Shown here piece after piece: positions 44,401 to 56,740 of a stretch of 64,000 nucleotides of DNA. The number at the start of each line of letters is the position of its first letter. Positions within the stretch are counted from its first letter, which is position 1. The stretch spans positions 6,586,690 to 6,650,689 of the forward strand of contig CM051029.1 of assembly GCA_027627225.1 (NCBI GenBank). The letters run 5' to 3'. Made by a program: the position numbers and the translations under genes. Below the pieces are notes generated by a model, which worked only from the letters and a program-made list of their open reading frames with translations, was not told the origin of the DNA and made no database searches. This stretch comes from Congeria kusceri (Eukaryota > Mollusca > Bivalvia > Myida > Dreissenidae).

Positions 44401-45902
44401 GGCCGGTATTCACAAAGCTCATAAGGGAAATCTAATCTTCAGGTGGATTTAAGTGGATATTTCATATCAAAATGTATGTGAAATCCAATGATTTTTTATT
44501 ACCAAATGGTAAAACATGACAGACATAAACAATATTTATTAGTTTGGACCATGTTTATGTAAAATGACCTATACATAAAACAGCTAAAGAATTAAGGAGT
44601 TTTATGATTTTCATGCGCAACAATATCGCTTCTCAGCGCGGCGCAAACATCGATACTTCTCACGTAAAATTCACATTGATTTGATAGGGGGCGTTAAATA
44701 TTATTTGCTGTAACTTCCTTATTTGTTTTACTCTCAGAAAAGTACAGACGGTACTGAAAAGAGAATTTTATGCTCCTTAACATGGTACCATTTATTTTAT
44801 TTTATTTTAAAATTTAGGTGGGGCAATTTACACTTTTGTCACATCCCCCTTTTTCCTAAAGAAATCAATAGAAACTCGGTCGGAAATATGGTGAATGTTC
44901 AACTTTATCGCATAAAAAAAATAAAATTATTTGTTAGAAAAGTACAGACGGATTTGGAAAATTCCTTCTTTGCTTGTTCGAGTGATGTTAATTTTGTTTA
45001 GTTATTTAAAATTTTAGGCGGGGTCGGGACTTTAGAATTAAATGAGGTATCTATAATTTACAATTCATTTCCGTGACTTAATACGGAAAAAAAAACGAGC
45101 GTTGTCGAACGATACCGAGTTGGTACCGTTCTAGCAGTATATGTTCCCCGAATCGTTTATTTGGGGTAATAGACAAACACAGATAAGAATCTTAGTATCA
45201 TAGACCTTATAATCTGCAGTTTAGCTATTTTGCGATAGTTCAGAGTATGCATGTTAATTGATAGCAGAAAATATACTTTCAATTATTGTTTAATAAAAGA
45301 TAAAAAAATTAAACCTTAATATTGTGATCCAAAAACAAAAACATCAGCATAATGTCCGAAATCAAGGAAAGAACCAAAGGAAAAATAAACAGTGTTTTAA
45401 TACGTGTTATAATAATTCATTTATTAAATTAATGCAAAACAAACTTGCGTAACTGAAATTACAAAGTTCTGATAATGTAACCAGTACAATGTATAACTGT
45501 AAATGATTTAACTTTAAGTTTCTATATTAATTAAAGCATAATATATCAAATAAAAATGGGATCATGCAGGCACTATATGTGTCGGTGGTATAATCAGCTG
45601 ATAACGATCATTATATATGGCAGCTGTCCTAATTGTTTTTAAAATTATATTGTTGAGTCCTAAGTGCTAAAGTGATTATGTTTTGACAAGGGTGCGCGAA
45701 CTTGTCTGAAAAGGGGCTAAAAACCTGGTCTCCACGGATAGGCGAAGGTGACAAACGAGGCCGCTAAATAATTTGCTTGTGCAATCCCCAGTATGTCATC
45801 GATGCCATTTCATAAAGGAAAATTGTGGTAATTTTCAGTAGTCAGTTCTTATTTATTGCCAAACAGAGCTTGTGGTATAACAAAATGTAGATAATAACAA
45901 CA

Positions 45903-45958
<56 letters not shown>

Positions 45959-45988
45959 TTATTATTATAATTACTAGCAGTATTAACA

Positions 45989-46087
<99 letters not shown>

Positions 46088-46660
46088 ATAGTAGTAGGTA
46101 GTAGTAGTTGGTGTTGTATTAGTGTGTCGTTACTATTAAATACTATGGAATAATTGTTAACCGCAATATTTTCCAACAGAGAAAGCAATTGAACAAGACA
46201 TATGGAAATTCCAATATTTCGAACAAAACGCATTAAACGAAAAGTTGACGCCGCCACTATGCCCGCCCGCCCAACGACATACCCAATCTCATAAACGAAT
46301 TTGTTCTTCGAAAAATTTGGTTAATAAAAACAGAAATGTGTCGCTTTAATTCTTGCAAACTGATATACTCTTGCACAAACACTGCGCTAACAGGACAGCC
46401 AGATCAAATTGTTGAGGGTATGAAAGCGTAAATTGTATTACCGATTGAATCTTAGATAAGGCAGTATCGATCATCAGATAAAATTGATAGCAGCCGAAAA
46501 TCTTCGCAATATTTCTGATATATACCGAATAGATGACTGTCTATCGGGTAGTACTATTGATTTTATCAGCTTGACTATCTGGCTTAAGCAGAAAGGCGGG
46601 ATTGTTCAGTATGAAGAAATGTTCTCAATTTTTTCCTAAGGAGCTTTGTGAATACGGGCC
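44401..46660. mobile_element. 2.26-kb element with ~20-bp terminal inverted repeats
   Basis: The left end GGCCGGTATTCACAAAGCTC and the reverse complement of the right end, GGCCCGTATTCACAAAGCTC, differ at one of 20 positions. CAT flanks both sides (44398-44400, 46661-46663), a possible 3-bp target duplication. No transposase frame; it contains a ~200-bp duplication (44725-45020, AGAAAAGTACAGACGG twice) and trinucleotide arrays. Probably a non-autonomous DNA transposon in the intron between the Ig and TM exons. Confidence 0.65.
45904..46095. repeat. Microsatellites (AAT)n and (AGT)n
   Basis: Pure AAT run to about 45958, then AGT run 45990-46095. The poly-Thr/poly-Leu ORF over it is an artefact. 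Confidence 0.97.
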
Positions 46661-47081
46661 CATATTTCGTTTTGGCGTTGAGACGGGTTTATCTTTTATT
46701 ATTCAATGCGTTGTAGTTCTTTATAAATCTGTAAACATCGCTTTGTTCGCTTTGTGTAATGCGTATTATTCAAACGGGTGATAATGTGTTGTTCCATTTT
46801 ACCAAAAACAAGGTGCGATTTACTTATAAACAAGGCTACAACAATTTAAATTATAAAGATTATATTTTGATAAAACACATATTGGTTTTAAACTTAAACA
46901 ATGTTAGCGAACTGAAACATTCGTAAACTAAAATAACCCAACTAAAATATACTCAAACCCAAAAAGCCAACATATTAAATATATATATACTTAATTAATT
47001 GACACAATTACAATGAGTTTATAAATATTATATTATTCTACGACACGTACAGGAAAATATCATGTATTAATATACATGTAC

Positions 47082-47380
47082 CTGCTACTTGAATACACAT
47101 TATTCTGGTCTCTTTGTACTGTTCCTTGGAACAGCTGTAGTTGCCCAGGCTTGCCAAGTCGAATGATATAATTACGATTGCGACATTTGATGCGTCTTCG
47201 TTTGATGACATTGTGTAAATGCCAACATTTTGTGGTTCAATAGAACATTGTACCATACTAATCCCAGAACATTGACCAATCAAATTGTTAGATTTGTAGC
47301 ATCTTAAATATTTAGGTTCATCTTCAGGCCATAACAACTCAAACTGTAGCGTAACATTTCTGTCTCCAACCTCAGCACTA
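47082..47380 (-). CDS. V-like Ig exon of minus-strand receptor, intact
   Basis: Open exon ending at a donor GTACAT (phase 1). It reads SAEVGDRNVTLQFELLWPED, EPKYLRCYKSNNLIGQC, SGISMVQCSIEPQNVGIYT, then VAIVIISFDLASLGNYSCS and KEQYKETRIMCIQVA. LRCYK and LGNYSC give the Ig Cys pair, with two extra Cys (GQC, MVQC) that are also present in the 16.6-kb paralogue. The acceptor is TTGTAG or the AG three bases on. Confidence 0.8.
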
Positions 47381-47470
47381 CTACAATCAGCAGAAATGTA
47401 CAATATGTGCAATATAAAATATAAGACAAAAGTAATTGGATAATAAAAATAGTGATAGAAATGCTGCTGA

Positions 47471-47520
<50 letters not shown>

Positions 47521-47554
47521 TTACTACTACTACTACTACTACTTCCACAACAAA

Positions 47555-47635
<81 letters not shown>

Positions 47636-47680
47636 CACAACAAATACTACTACTACTGCTACTATTACTACTACTACTAT

Positions 47681-47720
<40 letters not shown>

Positions 47721-47828
47721 GCTACTACAAATAATAATAATAATAATAATAATAATAATTGCAATAATAAGAATAAGAAGAAGAAAATGAAGAAGAAGAA
47801 GAAGAAGAAAAAAAGAAGAAGAAAAAAA
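47471..47828. repeat. Microsatellites (ACT)n, (AAT)n, (AAG)n
   Basis: About 250 bp of ACT with a few ACA/CCACAACAAAT interruptions, then AAT and AAG runs. ORFs of poly-Thr, poly-Leu or poly-Val are artefacts. Confidence 0.97.
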
Positions 47829-48399
47829 ACAACAGTAACATAAATAACATGAGTTCCTATTAATTTGTTGTTGTTGTTATACCTAATGACTTTAAAATCT
47901 GTATTCCGGAAGTCCAACACGATCGGATCCTTCTGGTTCCGGGTCTTTATGTATAGGTTCCGTGTTTCAGTAACACTAAACAACGCTTAGCGCCCCTGCT
48001 AACAGGGAACCAAATTCTTGCATTTTATTGAACCCAAAGAAATAATAACAGAAAGTAAATAGTTGTAATTAGAACGCCACACAAACCATGATCTGTAATC
48101 ACGTCGATACATCCATTTATTACCAATATTTAATACGCAAAATTAATTATTTTATAATAAAATAAAAAAAATTATATATAAATATTTTATAATAAATGTG
48201 ATTTAATACAATGTTGCTTTTGTAAATGAGTATATATTTCATTATTTTTAATTGCTTACTTGATGTCAATCATTTGAAAAAACTAGAAAAATTGATAAAT
48301 TATACCTATATAGATATTGCAATATAATAGTTAACAGTGACAAAAATGCGAAACAGTTATCAACTGTTTTGACCAGTAAACAGCAAGTGGCAGGAAACA
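47829..48399. other. AT-rich sequence, nothing recognised
   Basis: Very AT-rich from 48120 to 48260. Confidence 0.35.
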
Positions 48400-48815
48400 G
48401 ACATATAGAGGATATTTGTTGATTTCGGTGTAAGAGCGTATTTTATGTCACGAGTGTCCATAGAAAATGATATTAAATATATATTTCATATGGGCACGAG
48501 TGAAATAAAATACGATCTTACACCGAAATCAACATATTTTCTTTTTATTTTATGCTTTTGGACAATAAATAAATACAATTGCGCGAGATAAGCTTAAACA
48601 TCACAAGTTAGTGTAATCTGACGTCATAAAAATGACGTCATCAATGATTCCAAAACTGTCACTCGTTAGTATGGTGCGAAAAAAGTGCCATATTTTGTGA
48701 GTCATTGTCGCTAAATTATAATTTTGTTGAATTGTGTAATGTGCTTTATGTAAACACATGCATGTACATACTGTACATGTACATACATTTGCCAAGGGTT
48801 GTAAACTACTACTTG
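48400..48815 (-). repeat. Dispersed element with long hairpin, inverted relative to 19850-20262
   Basis: The left arm 48411-48469 (GATATTTGTTGATTTCGGTG...) and right arm 48484-48543 are inverted copies about 58 nt long with high identity. The rest matches the 19850 copy, including two TGACGTCA palindromes (48619-48626, 48633-48640) and ACATACTGTACATGTACAT. It behaves like a foldback non-autonomous DNA element. Confidence 0.78.
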
Positions 48816-48850
48816 TAGATTGATGCTATTTACTAAAAAGTAGTCCGTTT

Positions 48851-48963
48851 AATGATATATTTTCAATGCAGTGAAAATATTTTTACTGCTTCAACAGTGA
48901 AAATATAAAATGTTATTTCACCAATAAAAAAAAATTCGATATTTCACTGAAAAGCATATCATA
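48851..48963. mobile_element. Small TIR element (MITE-like, ~113 bp)
   Basis: The start ATGATATATTTTCAATGCAG with TGAAAATAT, and the end GATATTTCACTGAAAAGCAT with ATCAT, are imperfect inverted repeats of about 27 bp. An inner palindrome has CAGTGAAAATATTTTTACTG. Related arm sequence occurs near 2540 and 31340. Confidence 0.55.
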
Positions 48964-50340
48964 CAATAATTTATTCTGCTTACGTTCAATGCAAACTTTA
49001 AATGAAACCGAAAATTCAATTCAGTGATAAATATAATATAGATCAAGACCTACATCCAAAAATAAACTGTTTGATCTATGTTGAAACATAGATGTATACA
49101 TAGCCAATGTAATAATTTCACTGTCAATTCTATAAATGTTTTTGCAGTTTACAGCACAGGGCATTACAAATTTAATACTTCAAAAATAAATTTTCTACAC
49201 AGTTGCAGCCACTCTAATCCACTGACAAAAATGCACAAAGTCGCACACTTGACGCAATCTGAATACGTCACAACAGTGAATATGTCATAATATTTTTAAG
49301 TGTGTCGGTTTAAATCTCATCAAGGTTTTAGCTGGGTCCCTAAATATGTGTATGCCACTTCATAAATTGGCCGAGGCGTATGAGGGAGTGGGTTGCCACG
49401 GCATTTGTTGTTTTGGTAGGTGTTGGATATGATTTTGGGTTTATAGTTGGTAGCATCACATTTTGTGGTATTATCATGAACACCAATAAATGAGCCAAAT
49501 CTGCATAAACTGCGATCGATTAGATTAACAAACCTGGTCTATTTACTTCGGTTCACTGAAAACCTATGTAAGAACATATTGGTGGGCATGTATAGATTTC
49601 TATAGACACAAATGATTGTTAACATTATCATTTTTAAAACTCCACTCTGTTAGAGGTATGTTAGAGACTTTTCCCCGCACACCACTCCCAAAACATTAGA
49701 AGAAACGAACCAGTTTTAGTATCATATCATATGTTGTATTTTAAAACATAATGCGTTAAATATACACTGATAAAAACGTGGATTCGTGGAATACAACTGT
49801 CACAATGACGTTTTAATGATTATAACATTGACTGTGCTCTAATTAGAATTTGTATGTAGTCGATAAGGTTACAGACAACTAAGTCATTGTTTTCTATTTC
49901 GATTTGGTTACATACAACTAGTTGTATTGGTCATTGAATAATGAAACCCTTCACAGACGAAGACAATACTTTTTAGTGGCCTTTTTTTAGATAAATGGAA
50001 TGAGACAAAGAACACGTGGTATAAGTAAGAAAAGAAACCTCTGTCAGTGTGTGATCAGTATGATGCCACTATAATCATATGTTTTGTTATATGAAATGTT
50101 CTACATTATATGTGAAATTGTTATCAGTAGCATTAGTTACTGCACATCATTTAGGATGTAAACACATTGAGTTTACCTGTTACATGTGTGTTGGCTCGCT
50201 TTAATGAACGTTCGACAATTGGTTCCAAATCGATTCCGAAATATAAACATAGGTGACTTTATTTGACAAGTGGTAAATTCACCTTATCAACATATTTTAC
50301 TACATATACTACTACTACTAGAATTACCAGTAGCAATACT
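48964..50340. other. Intergenic, nothing recognised
   Basis: Short chance ORFs only. Confidence 0.35.
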
Positions 50341-50342
50341 GA

Positions 50343-50344
<2 letters not shown>

Positions 50345-50381
<37 letters not shown>

Positions 50382-50419
50382 TGATGATGATGATGATGGT
50401 GATGATGAAGATGACGTCA

Positions 50420-50461
<42 letters not shown>

Positions 50462-50522
50462 CTGATGAAGATAATGGTGATGATGGTGATGATGGTGATG
50501 ATGGTGATGATGATCATGATTA
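50345..50522. repeat. Microsatellites (AAT)n and (GAT)n
   Basis: AAT run to 50380 followed by GAT with GGT interruptions. ORFs of Asn/Asp, Ile/Met or His repeats are artefacts. Confidence 0.97.
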
Positions 50523-50552
50523 GGATCATGATGAAGATTAAAGGGATCGGTT

Positions 50553-51043
50553 TGTTTTAAACAGGCTGTGAGCCAAGTTAGCAAGAAAATATAGGAACGA
50601 TATAGGACTAATTTCACAACAAATATATAACTTTTGGTCATTTTTTTATAGCAAATATAGGAATTTTATAGTAAAAATACTGCATATGGATGAGATGGGA
50701 TACAATTTTAGCCTGACTAGTCATACAGTTTGTGTTTTAATGAACAAACATTTTCTAAACATATTCATTGTAATCAATTTACAACTAAGGCATACCATGG
50801 CCTAAAAATAAGTTTAGTGTTTAAGATTGATTCGAGCGAAGAGAGCAAGAAAAAACTCAATGCATAGGTTCACGATATACTGTTCACAGACCAATTTCAG
50901 ACGCGTGAATTACCAAATTTACCAAAAATATAGGAACAATGGATAAAAACAGGAAAATATCGGAATTATAGGTTTTACAAAATATAGGATTTCTTTCCAA
51001 ATTATAGGAAAATATAGGAATTGGTTGACAGCCTGTTTAAAAC
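50553..51043. mobile_element. MITE-like element, ~490 bp, with 23-bp TIRs
   Basis: The left end GTTTTAAACAGGCTGTGAGC with CAA (50554-50576) pairs with the right end TTGGTTGACAGCCTGTTTAA with AAC (51021-51043), two mismatches. ATCGGTT flanks both sides (50546-50552, 51044-51050), a 7-bp direct repeat (8 bp with one mismatch), as expected of a hAT-like element. The interior is rich in AAAATATAGGAA repeats and non-coding. Confidence 0.72.
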
Positions 51044-51339
51044 ATCGGTTAGTGCAATGAGCTAACTAAAGTACGAGTTGGGTAGTGCATGTGCGGTATT
51101 TTTACTTATGGTTCTCAATTCATGTTTCACTATATTCTTTTTCGCATGACAGTTTTGGAGAACAAATGCGATATTTGCTGTGCTATAAGCTCAAGTTGTG
51201 CTTTTTCTGTAATTATTTTCTGTCTAATGATGATAAATGATGCTAATGCAGGCTCTAAAGCCATCAATGTTGCATGTACAAATAACTGCATGTAAGGTTT
51301 GCAATTGTTGGAAATCACATTGTATCAATCAATTTTCAT

Positions 51340-51520
51340 GGTCAAATGCAAACTGTAAGTTCGGTCAACATTGAATAAAAAATCCTGTGTGCAAGGCAAT
51401 CCTTGATAAATTGTTTTTTTTTCACACACAAGGGGCAATAACTCCGGTGTTTCTAGTCCAATCATTCTTATATTCGACTTCACCTGTAATCTTACGTTCA
51501 TAGACAAACTGATAAATACT
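51340..51520. repeat. Dispersed repeat unit (GGGCAATAACTC family)
   Basis: CACACACAAGGGGCAATAAC with TCCGGTGTTTCTAGTCCAAT; further copies at 52270-52680. Confidence 0.65.
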
Positions 51521-52269
51521 AGCCAAAACTATAGCCAAATAGATAAAGAATATCTAAGTAGTATGTAACCCAAAAACTTGATTCATTGTTTATATAAGGG
51601 AACATGTAGTTCGGACATTTTGAGACTCGGATAGATTATTAACAAAGCCGGAATAACTTACTGAAATGTGTTTGGTGCTAGGAAATCGATCGTAATTTAA
51701 GTTTGCTTATATGTTGTTATCATACAATCATTCGTTACAGTTGTCATTTCGTTTTAAGTTAGAAATCGTGCAAAATGCCTACCGATTGTTCGATTGTTTA
51801 CAAGAAGTATTGGATGGAATAATTCCGTTTTTAAATGATTATGTTTTGTGAACTATATCCCTATGTGTTTCATATGTGGTTGAAAATTATATAAAATATA
51901 CCTTAGGACATTATGTTGTCATAAAAGTATGTTTGAAACCCGTGATTCAGAACATATGTTGATCTCCCTATTTCAATGTCAAGTAGACTGAGCCGTCAAA
52001 TGGACTCGCCCACTAGCTATCAGGGTATAAAATGCGCGTAACAGTGGTAATTTGGGGGAGTCTCGATGTGTCTGCGAAGGATTACGGACCGGTAGGAAAG
52101 AAGATGCTGTAACACGTTGTTAATCAAAAGGGCTCTTGGACTGTCTTATCTGCCTTACGGATCATTACGATACGTACGGCATACAATCAGGAAATCCCCG
52201 GGCTTCAATTCTGCCGTTCACTAGATGAAAACTGGATGAAAAATGAAGTCTCTATCCTGAATAATGTCC
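51521..52269. other. Intergenic, nothing recognised
   Basis: No gene signature seen. Confidence 0.3.
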
Positions 52270-52745
52270 ATTTTTGAATTTTTTTCACAAACAAAGAGCA
52301 ACAACTACGGTGTTTCTGGTCAGATCCTGCTTATATTCGACTTCAAAAGTAATCTCATGGTCATAGACAAAGTGTGCAAGATTGGTGATGATTGGTATAC
52401 AAATGAAGCCTCTATCCTGAATAATTTTTGTATATTTTTCCATAAACAAAGGGCAATAACTCCGTTGTTTGTTGGCGTCTTCTTGGTTAAGATTTGATTG
52501 AAATATAGGAAAATATAGGAAAGTATATATGTTGGAAAATAGCATTTTTGCACTATTTTGCATGAAAAAGGGGCAATAACTCTGGTGTGATCTTACCAAT
52601 AACAATCCCGTCCGAGATGTTATGGTCATACACAAACTGTGTAAGTTTGGTTAAAAAGTGAAGTCTCTATCGTGAGAACGAAACAAATTGTTGACGGTCC
52701 ACGGAGGACGGACGACGGCCGACGAACGACGCAGGAGAGGTCCCC
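52270..52745. repeat. Diverged tandem copies of the GGGCAATAACTC repeat
   Basis: Units near 52285, 52438 and 52562 share ACAAAGGGCAATAACTC and GTCATAGACAAA.TGTG; they end in a GGACGGACGACGG simple run near 52700. Confidence 0.7.
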
Positions 52746-54930
52746 TATACAAATACCTCAAAAGAATACCAACTTTAAAACACTCGTAGAGAGTATAACA
52801 ACGCAAAGATATGTAACTTTTCCAGCACTATGTCGACTCCCATGCCAGCGCTACTAATACTTTCGATAATGTATTCATTTTCACCCTTACCAAAAACAAT
52901 TCATAAATGTGTTATGTTAAAATGCTAACGCGCATATAAACAGATACACGAACAAACACGTACGTTACAACAACACATTACTTGCCTGGCTTAGGTAATA
53001 TTGACAATAACACATATAATACATTACCTGTTGTTGCTTTAAGTAAAACGAACTCCAAGAATACACAATATAGTATGGAAGTCATATTATTGTCATCTAA
53101 CTGCTCAGGTAGACAAGGCTTAGATAAAGGAATGTTACTTTCACAAGAGCAATAAATATATTCGAACAAACACAATACATGCAGTATGTAAAGCCGCACA
53201 TAGATTGGCATTATTCAGCTTTCGAAATCAGTTATTTGAAAACAACCTTTAAGTTTGGGAATGTGAATATACATAATTGCAGTTGTTTTGTAAACGTTCA
53301 TTGCATGATTAAAGTGTATGCTTTCAAATAGGATTTACAGCCTGAAAACAAATACGTTGTATTGTAAAATTTAATTAGCCACCTTGTTATTCCCGCCGCC
53401 CTTTTTCTCGCTTTATTGATGCTTCAAAACGTACACACCAAAGCCACCATGCTTATGCATTACAATTCTTCTTATAAACAGGTTATACTTATTTTTAAAT
53501 AAACGTAACAATGAAGTAAGAAAAAAATGTGTTGGAAAAACTAAACAATATTATTAAAATAGACCATAGGTCAAGATATATCATACATATATTGCTTATT
53601 ACAGATACGCTTTGTATTGTGGACAAAAGATTTTCCAGTATTATTGTGTATTGATCAATCAAGAAATTCATATATAAATCATGACTACTTGAAGGTGTAT
53701 TGATCTAACGTTAAAATATTTGAACGGATCAAAATTAGGTAGAGAGAGAGGAGTTAGAAAAACGCAAGCGTAGATTACACTGAGCGAATAAAAACCGTTG
53801 TAAGTGCGCCAAAAACAATGTTTGAGTACTCGGGTTAAGACAAAGAAATTAAATCACTTTCATAATGCTTTTTTTGTAGGCCACGACACTGCTTCGTATT
53901 ATATTGCCCGATCTAAGTAATAATATAAGAAACACTGATTATTATACGCTCGAACGAACACACTTTTTTTACACGATAAAGTCATATTTTTCAAGAGTAT
54001 TATTGTTCTCGTATACACGTTAGAAACCTGAAGGAAGTTACACGTGTATGGATCAAGTATTGGATACTGGACAAATAAATGAAGTAATTAAAATAGTCAT
54101 CTAAGACACTGCTATTACAAAATCGCTGTAGTGAGATGTACTACCGTCAGATGTTACCACATAGCGTTCAATAATCAGCATACACCAACTGCTCGTTCTT
54201 TGCAAACTGTAAATAAACAAACAATTATATGCAAGGTTGTACACTTGGTAATACAATGATGTGTGATACACACGAGGCGAAACATCTTCAAATGTATATA
54301 GACACTAGTTTTGATGTATGGGCAGTTGATTGTTAAATATAGTCAATATCGAACCATCCATACTAAATTGTATACTTTATGTAAAACTTTTGTCAAGATT
54401 ACCCATCTTAATCAATAAAATGATGTGACGCTTCTAAGTAAGACAGTTTGGTACTTATGATATATTGCAGTCAGAGTATCACTGAGAATAAATAGCACCA
54501 TTGAGAACCAGAAGGGCTTATCAGCCGTCTATGCACGTACGCTGATAGGACCTTTTGGCTGTAAAGGGACGAAATATGAAGTATATTTACACAAACATTT
54601 AACCTTTGTGCACTTCACTGTCACACCGTCTATCTGACGTCGGTGTTAGGTCTGAATACGATTGCGCAATAGACTGAATGTAGTAGGTATCACGATGTTT
54701 TAACTTGATTTGTGTTCAAATAGAGCTATTTATATGACTGGATTGGATTCGTCTTTGGAAACTAGTTCATATGGTGTTACTTACATCATTTGTGAAAAGA
54801 CAATACACATGCAGCTATCAGAATTACTACACTGTTCTACCTCCGTTAAGAGCATTATGTTTCGCTCAAATATTCACCGAATAGTTCGAGCTTTACTACT
54901 CACCCGTTCGTCGGCGTCGGCGTCCTGGTA
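52746..54930. other. Mostly AT-rich sequence without recognised gene
   Basis: Apart from the candidate signal exon at 53034-53091, only chance ORFs. Confidence 0.3.
53034..53091 (-). CDS. Candidate signal-peptide exon of a minus-strand receptor
   Basis: On the minus strand an ATG opens MTSILYCVFLEFVLLKATTG and meets a donor AACAG|GTAATG. A hydrophobic 15-residue core after the start and a phase-1 donor are typical of a secreted-protein first exon. It lies about 5.7 kb upstream of the Ig exon at 47082-47380, but the phases do not join directly, so an exon is missing or the pairing is wrong. Confidence 0.3.
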
Positions 54931-54934
54931 ATGC

Positions 54935-56740
54935 TCTGGTTAAGGTTTGCGTGCAACAAGTCCATATCTCTGTAACTAGTACATATATTCAATTGAAGCT
55001 TCACACGTGTTTTCAGGGCCATTATGAGAGATTACTGACCAATGCCCTAACTCTAACTCGCAATTTAGTACGATTATGCCCCTTTTTGTACTGAAAATCA
55101 GGTAGAAGTGTGCGTGCAACAAATCTACATCTCTATACCTATTACAGATATTCTACTGAAACTTCACACATGTCATCGTGGTCATTATATAAGTTAACTG
55201 GCCAAGACCCATAACTGTGAAGAGCATTTTCGCAGAAGTATGCCCCTTTGTGTACGTAGAAAAGTCAGGTTAAGGTTTGCGTGCAAGAGAAAATTCAGAT
55301 TGAATGCACACACAATGTGCTGCAAGTTAAGACAACCACGAATATTTAACTAAGATTTAATCAACACATAAAATAAAACATTATGACCAAACACTAGTTT
55401 ACATTTTCTTAAAATAAATTAAATTTGACTCGTTTTATTTCCACTTGATTGTTTACATTTAAAGACATTTGGTGTCCTAGTTTCCCGTTAAAGGAATGCA
55501 AATCCTATGCATGATTTTTGCATGGAAAAATCCCGTTATTGTGGTCAGTGAAGTGTTTCAATTTCGAGGGTCGTCTAATAAACCTATATTAGTATCAGAT
55601 TTGAATAAAGACATTGGTACAACACAATGAGAAAACAAAGGTAATTATACACAAAGCAGCATGGTTTTTCTATGCAATTGTATTTATTATAGTGGTCAGA
55701 AATTTTTAGTTCGTTAAATGTTGCATGTATTATATATTTTAAACTTTAAATACTGTACAAAACGTTTTAGAGACGGCCCTCAAAATGACTTGTCCAGTTT
55801 ATGACAAATGACATTACTGTTAGCAGTACAGTTATTCATGAAAATCATGGAACTTGTGAAAATCACTACACTAGCAAATAAACACAGCAAGTGTTTATAC
55901 ACAGTTTACTTGGAGAATTGGTGTTTTTATATTAAACGGTATTCATAAATCAAATAGTTTCCTGACGTTGGGTGTAATAGAAGCTTACACATACAATAAT
56001 ACAATTTTATCAGACATGTTTTTAATTGTTTAATATAAATTTGACAATGTTCACCTTAAATGAGGCTTTAATGTTTGCGTGCAACAAGTACATATCTCTG
56101 TAACTACTATAGATATTTAATCGAAACTTCACACATTCTTTCGGTATCATTATGTAAGGTCACTGACCAAGGCCCATAACTCTGACCTGCAATTTAGCAG
56201 AATGAAGCTCTTTTTTGTACAACTCCATATCTATTTAGCTACTACAGATTTTCAATTGAAACTTCACACAAATCTTCAGAGTCATCATGTAAGGTCACCG
56301 ACCAAGGCCCAAAACTCTGACCTGCAATTTAGCAAAAGTATATCCCTTTTTTGTACTTAAAAATTAAGTTTAAAGTTTACGTGCAACGACTCAATATCTA
56401 AATAACTACTACAGATATTCAATTGAAACGTCACAAATGTCGTCAGTGTCATTATATAAGATCACTGACCAAGGCCCATAACTCCGACCTGCAATTTAAT
56501 AGAATTGTGTCCCGTTTTGTACTTAGAAATTTCAGGTTTAAGTTTGCGTGCAACAACTTCATTTCATTATATCTGCTACAGGTATTTAATTATAACTTCA
56601 CACATGCCTTCAAGGTCATTATATAAGGTCACCGGCCGAGGCACATAACTATGACCAGCATTTTAGGAAAATGTTAATTTTATTTGAAAATAAGTGTAAC
56701 CATGTGAATTATGCCCCTTTTTGTAGTGATGAAGAACAAT
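54935..56740. repeat. Tandem repeat, ~167-bp unit, ~6 copies, split by a ~780-bp insertion
   Basis: Units start with TTAAGGTTTGCGTGCAACAA and contain GAAACTTCACACATG, GGTCACTGACCAAGGCCCAT and ATGCCCCTTTTTGTACTTA. Copies begin near 54942, 55102, 55272 (broken), 56072, 56205, 56371 and 56536. Unrelated sequence fills 55290-56070. Confidence 0.82.

Noticed and set aside
45853..46257. 134-residue poly-Thr/poly-Leu ORF
   Set aside because: Product of AAT/AGT microsatellite.
47387..47983. 198-residue poly-Val ORF and overlapping poly-Thr/poly-Leu ORFs
   Set aside because: Product of ACT/AAT/AAG microsatellites; the first residues only overlap the Ig exon region.
50263..50641. Asp/Asn-, Met/Ile- and His-rich ORFs
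   Set aside because: AAT/GAT microsatellite translations.
51130..51318. Minus ORF with a helical look (possible transposase fragment)
   Set aside because: No catalytic or domain motif could be pointed to; probably chance.
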